From: Advenella kashmirensis WT001
Lineage (GTDB): Bacteria; Pseudomonadota; Gammaproteobacteria; Burkholderiales; Burkholderiaceae_B
Length of the DNA: 64,000 bases
Direction of reading: 5' to 3'
Assembly (NCBI RefSeq): GCF_000219915.2
Contig: NC_017964.1
Span: 558,001-622,000 of the forward strand
Shown in pieces: positions 56,960 through 64,000 of this stretch. Numbering within the stretch: the stretch's first letter is position 1; each line of letters opens with the position of its first letter. A model generated the notes under the pieces. It made no database searches. It was not told the DNA's origin and saw only the letters and a list, made by a program, of their open reading frames with translations. The translations under genes were made by a program, and so were the position numbers.

Positions 56960-57582
56960 TGCGGGGAGTTTCCTTGCTTGTTGGGGATGATGGTACGACG
57001 CCGTTGACTATCCTGCCCTGAGATGGAGACGTCGGAAGAGGAATACACATCGAGTTTTCTGGTTTTGTTGTTATACATCATTCCGTTGCCGTTCATACGG
57101 GAATTGCCGTTGATGACGAGCGCCGGTTTGTCAGTCGTTATGATATCTTCATTGGGATAGATGATCAATTGCTCGCTGGTGACGTCCAGCGCCTTGTCTT
57201 CGCCGTGCGGAAAGCGGTGCAGATGGGCGTTGCCCTGCATGATAATCTTGTTGCCGTCATCCAGTACCGTGGCCGTATCTGCAGTGCCTACGGTACGGGG
57301 CGAGTCCGGGCGCTGGCCGGTGGCGGTGGCGTTGGTAATCAGGTAACTGTCGTTATAAGGGAAGTGCTGCATCTGCGAGCCTTCCAGCCGGTTGACGGGC
57401 ACACCGCTGGCATCGGAGCTGAGCATCACGAATTTTTCCGACCATGAATCGGGTTCCTGCGTTTTGCGTGCCGGCGGGTCTACATCAATGGCCCGCTGCG
57501 CATAATCGGCTGCCCACCAGGTTGAAATAACCAGTGTAATGAGCATGAATAGCGCGATAAGAGCGGGGAAGCGTTCTTTCAT
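56956..57582 (-). CDS. lptC: LPS export system protein LptC
   Basis: LptC is a bitopic inner-membrane protein that passes LPS from LptBFG to LptA. The 208-residue product starts MKERFPALIALFMLITLVIS (one transmembrane helix, then WWAADYAQRA), and the periplasmic jellyroll follows (SQMQHFPYNDSYLITNATAT, VTSEQLIIYPNEDIITTDKPALV). An alternative ATG at 57600 would overlap kdsC by 14 bases; 57582 begins like known LptC proteins. Confidence 0.9.
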   Translation of the reverse strand: MKERFPALIALFMLITLVISTWWAADYAQRAIDVDPPARKTQEPDSWSEKFVMLSSDASGVPVNRLEGSQMQHFPYNDSYLITNATATGQRPDSPRTVGTADTATVLDDGNKIIMQGNAHLHRFPHGEDKALDVTSEQLIIYPNEDIITTDKPALVINGNSRMNGNGMMYNNKTRKLDVYSSSDVSISGQDSQRRRTIIPNKQGNSPQ

Positions 57583-57586
57583 CGCA

Positions 57587-58183
57587 TTACTGGATGACAT
57601 TGCCGGTAATGCGGCCTGGCGTGAAAAAGCCTGAAAGGGTGCCCTGCGCGGCCAGGATCAAATCGGTACACTCGCGTACCGCGCCGCTGCCGCCAGGCAA
57701 TGTGGTGGTCCAATGGGCCGTTTGCTGCACATACAGCGGTGCATTGGGCACACTGATGGCAAAGCCACACTTTTGCATGGCCGGCAGATCGATAACATCG
57801 TCGCCCATGAACGCTACGTTTTCAAAGCCCAGTCCCATGTCGCCGGCCAGCTGGCTGAGCACGGAAACTTTGTCGCGTACATTCTGAAAAACATCCGACA
57901 GGCCCAGGTCGGCGGCGCGGCGCGTCAGAATTTCTCCTTCCCTACCGGTAATCAGGACCACGCGCACGCCAGCCTGATGCAGCATTTTCATGCCGTGTCC
58001 GTCCAGCGCGCAAAAGCGCTTCATGAGTTCGCCGTGCTCGCCGTACCACAGGCTGCCATCGGTCAGGATGCCATCTACATCAAAGGCGATAAGCCTGACT
58101 TGTGCCGCCAGCTCGCGTACGGGCTGGCTGATTTTGGAAAGGACCAGCGCTTCGGCCGGATGGGGAGGGGTGATTGGTTTCAT
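57587..58183 (-). CDS. kdsC: 3-deoxy-D-manno-octulosonate 8-phosphate phosphatase KdsC
   Basis: KdsC dephosphorylates KDO-8-phosphate. This 198-residue HAD protein of the tetrameric C0 class has FDVDGILTDGSLWYGEHGE, LDGHGMKMLHQAGVRVVLITGR and GDDVIDLPAM. It starts only 3 bases after the kdsD stop and leads into lptC, keeping KDO synthesis and LPS export in one operon. Confidence 0.96.
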   Translation of the reverse strand: MKPITPPHPAEALVLSKISQPVRELAAQVRLIAFDVDGILTDGSLWYGEHGELMKRFCALDGHGMKMLHQAGVRVVLITGREGEILTRRAADLGLSDVFQNVRDKVSVLSQLAGDMGLGFENVAFMGDDVIDLPAMQKCGFAISVPNAPLYVQQTAHWTTTLPGGSGAVRECTDLILAAQGTLSGFFTPGRITGNVIQ

Positions 58184-58186
58184 ACG

Positions 58187-59176
58187 TCAGATTACTTTTG
58201 CATCCATCAGGTCGTGCATGTGCAGGGCACCGACCAGCGTTTGTTCCTGATTGACGACCAGCATGGTCGAGAGTTTTTGTTGCTCCATGACGGCAGCCGC
58301 TTCTGCAGCCAGCGCATCGGGGCCGATTGTACGTGGATGGGGGGTCATGACCTGTCCTGCCGTGGTCGGCCGGATGTCCCCTTTTTGCATGATCAGGCGG
58401 CGCAGGTCGCCATCGGTGAAAATACCCAGGGGCTTGCGGGTCTGGTCGGCAATCACTGTCATGCCCATGCGTTTGCCAGTCATTTCTTCGAGTACTTTTT
58501 GCATGGGGGTATCCGGACCGACAATGGGCAGCTCCTCGCCCTGGCGCATGACATCGCGCACGTGCGTGAGCAGGCGACGGCCCAGCGCGCCACCAGGATG
58601 CGAGCGGGCAAAATCGGATGTGCCAAAGCCGCGCGCTTCCAGGCACGCAATCGCCAGCGCATCGCCCAATGCAAGCGTGACGGTGGTGCTGGAGGTGGGG
58701 GCCAGATTGAGGGGGCAGGCTTCGCGCGTGACCCCAACGTCCAGGAAAACATCAGACAGGCTGGCCAGTTCGGAATAGCGGTTGCCGCAAATACCGATGA
58801 TTTTCGAGCCCAGCCGCCGCGCGATCGGCAAAATGGTTGCCAGCTCGGGCGATGACCCGGAATAGGATACGGCAATAATAATGTCCTCGCCGGTAATCAT
58901 GCCCAGATCGCCGTGCGCGGCTTCGGCGGCGTGTACAAAATAGCTGGGCGAGCCGGTAGAGGCGAAGGTGGCTGATATTTTCCGGGCGATATGTCCCGAT
59001 TTGCCGATGCCGGTAACGGCGACACGCCCCTTGTTGCCAAGCAGCAGGGCTACCGCCTGGGCAAAGCGCTCATCCAGGCGTGCGTCAAGGTGCTGCAACT
59101 CGGCAATCTCGGTTTGCAGCGTACGATGCGCAGAGGCAAGGGCATCGGCAGAAGTAAATGCAATTTCATTGGCCAT
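58187..59176 (-). CDS. kdsD: D-arabinose 5-phosphate isomerase KdsD
   Basis: KdsD makes arabinose-5-phosphate, the KDO precursor. It has 329 residues: a SIS domain (VAVTGIGKSGHIARKISATFASTGSPS, VSYSGSSPELATILP, RSHPGGALGRRLL) and two C-terminal CBS domains (about 205-325, with MTVIADQTRKPLGIFTDGDLRR and MLVVNQEQTLVGALHMHDL). First gene of the kdsD-kdsC-lptC-lptA-lptB operon, divergent from purT. Confidence 0.96.
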   Translation of the reverse strand: MANEIAFTSADALASAHRTLQTEIAELQHLDARLDERFAQAVALLLGNKGRVAVTGIGKSGHIARKISATFASTGSPSYFVHAAEAAHGDLGMITGEDIIIAVSYSGSSPELATILPIARRLGSKIIGICGNRYSELASLSDVFLDVGVTREACPLNLAPTSSTTVTLALGDALAIACLEARGFGTSDFARSHPGGALGRRLLTHVRDVMRQGEELPIVGPDTPMQKVLEEMTGKRMGMTVIADQTRKPLGIFTDGDLRRLIMQKGDIRPTTAGQVMTPHPRTIGPDALAAEAAAVMEQQKLSTMLVVNQEQTLVGALHMHDLMDAKVI

Positions 59177-59674
59177 CCGGCAATTTTAATCGCAACGCGA
59201 GTGCAAGATGGATAAATTTCAGGCTTCTGTCAAAATGCACATTGCAGCGGGTTGCAACCGGAAGCGGCGCCCTGCCAGCGGTGCAGCCGCAGCCAGTGGC
59301 CACCGCCCGACGCCGGTTGCCGTTACGGATGAGGCGGCAGGGGAAATTGGCGGTCACAGGCGTGGCGCTGTTTTTGTCATGCAGGCGTTTTATAATCGAC
59401 GCTGTTCGTACCCTGTTTGCCTGTTATTGCTGCTATCGACTTCGTGATGGTGTTGCTGCATAGCCGGACCGGCGCAAGCGTGTTTTGCCCCGGCCATCGC
59501 ATTTGCCGCGTGCCTGTCGTGTCCGCCTGGTGTGCATTTTTTGTCCGATGGGTGTCTCATCAGCACGCTTTAACGTGATGCAGAATGTAAAGCGATGTAG
59601 GAAATACCAGGGTATCCCTTGCCGTTGCCGGTCTGTTTGGCAACCGTACAATCTTTTTGATCACCAATGCCATC
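59177..59674. other. Intergenic region between divergent kdsD and purT
   Basis: About 500 bases with no convincing gene. A TATAAT at 59391-59396 has no good -35 at the proper distance; if used it would leave a purT leader of about 270 bases. I recognise no riboswitch. Confidence 0.4.
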
Positions 59675-60900
59675 ATGACCGTCAATTTTGCTTCTCCCGT
59701 GTTGAGTACCCCTTTTTCCCGCGCGGCTACCCGCGTGATGTTGCTCGGCTCGGGCGAGTTGGGCAAAGAGGTCGTGATCGCCCTGCAGCGCCTGGGCGTA
59801 GAGGTGATCGCCGTGGATCGCTACGAAAATGCGCCGGCGCACCAGGTGGCCCATCGCGCCCACGTGGTGAACATGACAGACAGGGAGGCCCTGCGTCGCA
59901 TCATCGAGGCAGAGCAACCCCATGTGATCGTGCCTGAAATCGAGGCCATTGCCACCGACCTGTTGGTGGAACTGGAAGCGCAGGGGCAGCTGCGGGTCAC
60001 GCCGACGGCACTGGCCGCAAGGCTGACCATGGATCGTGAAGGCATACGCCGGCTGGCTGCCGAAACGCTGGGCTTGCCCACATCGCCCTATCGCTTTGTC
60101 GATACGCAGCAAGCGCTGCAGCAGGCCATCGATGAGCAGATCGGCTATCCCTGCGTGGTCAAGCCGGTCATGTCCTCTTCGGGCAAAGGCCAATCACTTA
60201 TTCGCAACGCAGATGATGTGCAGCATGCCTGGCAGTATTCCCAGGAAGGCGGGCGCGTAGGCAAGGCAGAATCATTGTCGAGGGATTTGTCCGTTTCGAT
60301 TATGAAATCACCTTACTGACCGTGCGGGCTCGAGACCCCAAAAGCGGAGAGATCGTCACGCATTTTTGTGAACCTATTGGCCACCGCCAGGAAGCCGGGG
60401 ACTATGTGGAAAGCTGGCAGCCGCAGGCCATGTCGCCTGCGGCGCTGCAGCGGGCCAAAGAGATTTCACTGGCGGTCACCGGCGCCTTGCAGGGGCTGGG
60501 CGTCTTTGGTGTAGAACTGTTTGTGGCGGGCGATCAGGTCTGGTTTTCCGAGGTCAGCCCGCGGCCGCACGATACCGGAATGGTTACCATGATCACTCAA
60601 ACGCAGAATGAATTCGAACTGCATGCGCGGGCACTGCTCGGGCTGCCAGTCAATACGGCGTTGCGCGCCACCGGAGCCAGCAGTGTGATCTATGGCGGCG
60701 TGGATGCAGATGCCGTCAGCTTCAGTCAGGTGGCCGAGGCACTGGCAGAACCTGATACTGACGTTCGTCTTTTTGGCAAGCCGCAGTCTTTCGTGCGTCG
60801 ACGCATGGGAGTGGCGCTGGCTGCAGCGGAGACGACCGACCTGGCCCGTGAAAAAGCACTGCGCGTGTCATCGGCTATCAAAGTGTCGTCCGTCGATTAA
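59675..60900 (+). CDS. purT: Formate-dependent phosphoribosylglycinamide formyltransferase PurT (frameshifted)
   Basis: PurT uses formate and ATP for the third step of purine synthesis. ATP-grasp protein: [45 protein letters not shown], the ATP loop [13 protein letters not shown] and the metal-binding [17 protein letters not shown]. The frame is lost at A60268 (after GKA). One more A gives [22 protein letters not shown], joining to the C-terminal half, 408 residues. ATG 59675 is used; a TTG lies 18 bases upstream. Confidence 0.94.
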
Positions 60901-60989
60901 GGACGCAAAGCGAATCGCCGGTATTGGGGTTCGTGAATCGGCTATAGTGTCGTTGTTTGATTTTCACCGTCACAGGAGTTTCTGACATC

Positions 60990-61529
60990 ATGACCATGAT
61001 TGACCCGCATCAAATGGTGTTCAACGCCATCCGCAGCGTGCCTGACTGGCCGAAGCCGGGCATTACATTTCGTGATATCACACCTGTGTTACAAGACCCG
61101 CGCACCTTTCGGGTTCTGCTGGATATTTTTGTTTATCGGTACATGCGTGAACGGCTGGATCTGATTGCCGGCATTGATGCGCGCGGCTTTATCGTGGGCA
61201 GCGTACTGGCCTATGAACTCAAGCTGGGGTTTGTGCCGGTACGCAAGAAAGGCAAGCTGCCTTTTCAGACACTGGCCGAAGAATACTCTCTGGAATACGG
61301 CAATGCCAGCGTCGAAATGCACACCGATGCCGTGCGTCCCGGCCAGCGCGTGCTGCTGGTGGACGATCTGATTGCGACTGGCGGTACCATGCTGGCGGCA
61401 GCCAAACTGTTGCAGCGCCTGGGTGCCAATGTTGTGGAAGCGGCTGCCATTATTGATTTGCCCGAGCTGGGTGGGTCGAAATTGTTGCGGGAAAATGGCG
61501 CATCCGTTTTTACGGTCTGTGAGTTCTGA
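60990..61529 (+). CDS. apt: Adenine phosphoribosyltransferase Apt
   Basis: Apt salvages adenine to AMP with PRPP. It has 179 residues: [38 protein letters not shown], the PRPP loop [17 protein letters not shown] and [17 protein letters not shown] lies 11 bases before ATG 60990; MIDPHQ six bases further is a possible alternative. It follows purT by about 90 bases and ends at a terminator. Confidence 0.95.
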   Translation: MTMIDPHQMVFNAIRSVPDWPKPGITFRDITPVLQDPRTFRVLLDIFVYRYMRERLDLIAGIDARGFIVGSVLAYELKLGFVPVRKKGKLPFQTLAEEYSLEYGNASVEMHTDAVRPGQRVLLVDDLIATGGTMLAAAKLLQRLGANVVEAAAIIDLPELGGSKLLRENGASVFTVCEF

Positions 61530-61577
61530 GGCCTTTCGGTCTGATTAGAGGGTGTCTTGGGTGTTTGCTGCAAACCT

Positions 61578-61602
61578 GGCGCAGCGATCTGCTGCGCCTT
61601 TT
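61578..61602 (+). terminator. Terminator after apt
   Basis: GGCGCAG (61578-61584) pairs with CTGCGCC (61592-61598), followed by TTTT. Confidence 0.75.
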
Positions 61603-61789
61603 GTCGGCACGCAGGAAGGCCGGTGTTGTGTGATGCAACTGGCATTCTAGTGATAACGGCAGGATCCGTTATGGCGTGATACAAGCTGGGCCCTGGCGCA
61701 GGCCATCAGGGGAAGTTGCCGGTTTCTCCTGATGCCCAATGTGCGCCTTCAATGTGCTTCTTATATACTGACTGCTACGGTGGTTGTTT

Positions 61790-63298
61790 CTACAGAAACA
61801 GCTTGTATGCCGGATTCTTGCTTTCGTTCTCGTACGGATAGCCAATTTGCGAGAGAAATTGCTTGAACGCCTTTTTGTCGGCAGGCGGAACCTGTATACC
61901 GATCAGCACCCGACCATAATCAGAGCCCTGGTTGCGGTAATGAAACAGGCTGATATTCCATTCGGGATTCATGGTATCCAGAAAGCGCATCAACGCCCCG
62001 GGGCGTTCCGGGAACTCAAAGCGGTACAATTCTTCATTGTCTGCCAGCGGCGAATGGCCACCGACCATGTATCGCAAATGTGATTTGGCCAGATCATCGT
62101 GGGTCAGGTCCAGGGCTTCGAATTTCTTGCGGCGCAGGGTGTTGGCCAGTTTTTCGGCTTCAGCATGTGAGCTGATCTGGATCCCGACAAAGACATGCGC
62201 CTTTTGCGCGTCTGAAATGCGATAGTTGAATTCGGTCACGCTGCGGTTACCCAGCAGCGTGCATAATTGGCGAAAGCTGCCACGCTCTTCGGGCATGGTA
62301 ACCGCAAAGATGGCTTCGCGCGCTTCGCCCATATCGGCCCGTTCTGCGACAAAACGCAGCCGGTCAAAGTTCATGTTGGCGCCCGAGGCAATGGCAATGA
62401 CGGTCTTGTTTTTCCAGCCGTGTTCAGCGGCGTAGCGTTTGGCGCCCGCCAGGCCAAGCGCGCCAGCCGGTTCTACCACGTTGCGGGTATCCTGAAACAC
62501 ATCCTTGATGGCCGCGCATAACTCGTCGGTATTGACGGTGATGATATCGTCTACATATTTATGAATCAGGCGGAAGGTTTCGCTGCCGACCTGCTTGACG
62601 GCGGTGCCATCGGAAAACAAACCCACGTCGCTCAGATTGACGCGGCGTCCGGCGCGAAAACTGCGTGCCATCGCATCGGAGTCTTCTGTCTGTACGCCAA
62701 TGACAGCGATATCCGGACGCAGTTGCTTGATGTAGGCGGCAATGCCCGCGAGCAGCCCGCCGCCGCCGATAGGCACAAAAACCGCGTCCAGTTTGCCGGG
62801 ATGCTGATGCAGGATTTCCATGGCAACGGTGCCTTGTCCGGCAATCACATCGGGATCGTCAAACGGGTGCACGAACGTGAGTTTTTCCTTCTTCTCAAGG
62901 GTGCAGGCAAATTCATAAGCGTCGCTGTATGAGTCGCCATGCAGCACCGCTTCGCCGCCCAGGCGCTTGACCGCATCTACTTTTACAGCGGGTGTAGAAG
63001 TAGGCATGACAATTACGGCGCGGCAGCCCAGCCGCTTGGCCGACATGGCCACGCCCTGGGCATGGTTGCCGGCAGAGGCGGCAATCACCCCGCGTTTGAG
63101 CGCTTCCGGGGGCAGGTTGGCCATTTTGTTGTAGGCCCCGCGTATTTTGAAGCTGAATACCGGCTGGGTGTCCTCACGCTTGAGCAGTACTGTATTCTGA
63201 ATCCGCTGGGAAAGCAGTGTGGCCGGTTCCAGGGCTGTTTCGATTGCGACATCGTAAACACGAGATGTGAGTATGCGTTTGAGGTAGTCGGTTGACAT
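61790..63298 (-). CDS. ilvA: Biosynthetic threonine deaminase IlvA
   Basis: IlvA deaminates threonine to 2-oxobutyrate, the entry step to isoleucine. It has 502 residues. The PLP domain carries the cofactor lysine in FSFKIRGAYNKM, SAGNHAQGVA and PIGGGGLLAG. Two C-terminal ACT-like regulatory domains (about 330-500) with RGSFRQLCTLLG and RPGALMRFLDTM indicate isoleucine feedback, the biosynthetic rather than the catabolic (TdcB) form. Divergent from the YqaA-like gene. Confidence 0.96.
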   Translation of the reverse strand: MSTDYLKRILTSRVYDVAIETALEPATLLSQRIQNTVLLKREDTQPVFSFKIRGAYNKMANLPPEALKRGVIAASAGNHAQGVAMSAKRLGCRAVIVMPTSTPAVKVDAVKRLGGEAVLHGDSYSDAYEFACTLEKKEKLTFVHPFDDPDVIAGQGTVAMEILHQHPGKLDAVFVPIGGGGLLAGIAAYIKQLRPDIAVIGVQTEDSDAMARSFRAGRRVNLSDVGLFSDGTAVKQVGSETFRLIHKYVDDIITVNTDELCAAIKDVFQDTRNVVEPAGALGLAGAKRYAAEHGWKNKTVIAIASGANMNFDRLRFVAERADMGEAREAIFAVTMPEERGSFRQLCTLLGNRSVTEFNYRISDAQKAHVFVGIQISSHAEAEKLANTLRRKKFEALDLTHDDLAKSHLRYMVGGHSPLADNEELYRFEFPERPGALMRFLDTMNPEWNISLFHYRNQGSDYGRVLIGIQVPPADKKAFKQFLSQIGYPYENESKNPAYKLFL

Positions 63299-63414
63299 GT
63301 TATTTTTGAAAGAAAAGAGGATACAGACAAGCGCTTAAGGTTAACATAGCGGATCTGATTTTGGGATTAAAGCCGGAACCGTCGTTTTCAAAAAGTCGGT
63401 CCAATAGGGAAGTT

Positions 63415-64000
63415 ATGGAACATGAAGTAATGTTGTGGGTCAGGGAAATGCTGACTGTGTTGTCCCTTCCTACTGTCGGTTTGCCCGGCATTTTCGTGGT
63501 TGCGCTGGTCTCGGCTACCCTGTTGCCACTGGGTTCGGAACCGGTGGTCATTGCCTATCTGAAAATAGCGCCCGACATGTTCTGGCCTGCCATGGTGGTC
63601 GCCACCGTGGGCAATACCATTGGCGGGGTGATCACCTACTATATGGGTAAGGCGGCAAAGGTCGCCTATGAAAAGTTCCAGCACAAGCAGGCGCTGGCTG
63701 CCGGTGAAATTGTTGACGAGACCGGTCTGGCGGTAGCGGCCGAAGAAAAATACCTGTCCGAAGGCGACGAGGCTGCGCCGTCGCCTGCTGCGCCGGGTAA
63801 AGAAGGCGGACGCTGGCACGGCAAGATGACCTATTATTTTGACCGCTTTGGTCCCGCCGCGTTGTTGTTCTCCTGGCTGCCCGTAGTGGGCGATCCCCTT
63901 TGCGGTGTCGCCGGATGGATGCGCCTGCCCTTGTTGCCGTGTATTATTTTTATGACCATCGGCAAGTTCCTGCGCTATCTGCTGATGACCTCCGCCGTAT
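63415..64000 (+). CDS. YqaA/DedA-family membrane protein, 5' part
   Basis: The gene runs off the right edge. AGGGA precedes ATG 63415. The 195 visible residues include SLPTVGLPGIFVVALVSATLLPLGSEPVV, VGNTIGGVITYYMGK, and FDRFGPAALLFSWLPVVGDPLCGVAGWMR, the pattern of YqaA proteins of the DedA/VTT superfamily, which are implicated in lipid or membrane homeostasis. Between them is an unusual hydrophilic loop of about 55 residues (Ala/Glu/Pro-rich, residues 88-142) not typical of short YqaA proteins. Confidence 0.85.
   Translation, partial: MEHEVMLWVREMLTVLSLPTVGLPGIFVVALVSATLLPLGSEPVVIAYLKIAPDMFWPAMVVATVGNTIGGVITYYMGKAAKVAYEKFQHKQALAAGEIVDETGLAVAAEEKYLSEGDEAAPSPAAPGKEGGRWHGKMTYYFDRFGPAALLFSWLPVVGDPLCGVAGWMRLPLLPCIIFMTIGKFLRYLLMTSAV

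Noticed and set aside
1..64000. Phage, insertion sequence, toxin-antitoxin, CRISPR or biosynthetic cluster
   Set aside because: I looked for integrases, transposases, direct-repeat arrays and defence proteins. XerC is the housekeeping recombinase, the holin-family protein is the chromosomal YvlD type, and none of the others is present.

Overview
The window is chromosomal DNA of a betaproteobacterium. Gene content and order (petABC-sspAB; cobW-dksA-hslVU; lpxL-dapF-DUF484-xerC; metK-ahcY-metF; rpe-gph-trpEGDC; diaA/gmhA-yraN-dolP; kdsD-kdsC-lptCAB-hpf-ptsN-hprK-rapZ) fit Burkholderiales, most likely Alcaligenaceae (Bordetella/Advenella-like). That placement rests on recognised proteins and synteny, not on a database search. 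I see no prophage, insertion sequence, CRISPR array, rRNA or plasmid gene. There is one tRNA gene, tRNA-Thr(TGT).

Layout. 1-5.2 kb: the end of a Nif3-family gene, mscL, the cytochrome bc1 operon petABC, then sspA and sspB. 5.4-9.4 kb: tRNA-Thr, a PduO-type cobalamin adenosyltransferase, a CusF-like periplasmic protein, hslVU and dksA. 9.5-13.8 kb: a zinc-homeostasis block with a His-rich CobW-type GTPase, a Zur-like regulator, a Zur-box-like palindrome, an unknown small membrane protein and znuCB without znuA. 13.8-17.4 kb: xerC, DUF484, dapF and lpxL on the minus strand. 17.6-19.5 kb: an accessory island of two paired SMR exporters, a possible broken small gene, a MarR regulator with three matching palindromic sites, and a tiny hydrophobic ORF. 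20-28 kb: metK, an SAH riboswitch, ahcY, a YvlD-like membrane protein, metF, 5-FTHF cyclo-ligase, slt and cca. 28.3-35.1 kb: ubiX, TIGR02444, small membrane and RHH-like proteins, a CDF transporter, a MidA-like methyltransferase and rhlE. 35.6-41.8 kb: a minus-strand operon rpe-gph-trpL-trpE-trpG-trpD-trpC-HIT with a Trp leader peptide and attenuator. 41.9-47.9 kb: apaG, mltA, a UbiH-type hydroxylase, dsbC, a HAD nucleotidase, argB and a TlpA-like thioredoxin. 47.9-53.1 kb: dolP-like, gmhA/diaA, yraN, rsmI, rlpA and rapZ. 53.4-59.2 kb: hprK-ptsN-hpf and the LPS genes lptB-lptA-lptC-kdsC-kdsD. 59.7-64 kb: purT, apt, ilvA and the start of a YqaA/DedA-like gene.

The most striking property of the sequence is that sixteen otherwise well conserved genes are each broken by a single frameshift. 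In fifteen of them adding exactly one base, usually lengthening a short homopolymer, restores a full-length protein. Several are normally essential (dapF, lptB), so base under-calling in the underlying sequence is the most likely explanation. I annotate these as whole genes spanning the shift and give the position of each break.

The regulatory elements are the richest material: a Trp leader peptide whose ATG overlaps the gph stop codon, an SAH riboswitch in front of ahcY, a set of TGCATG-N2-CATGCA operators around the SMR/MarR island, a Zur-like box, and a long rhlE leader.
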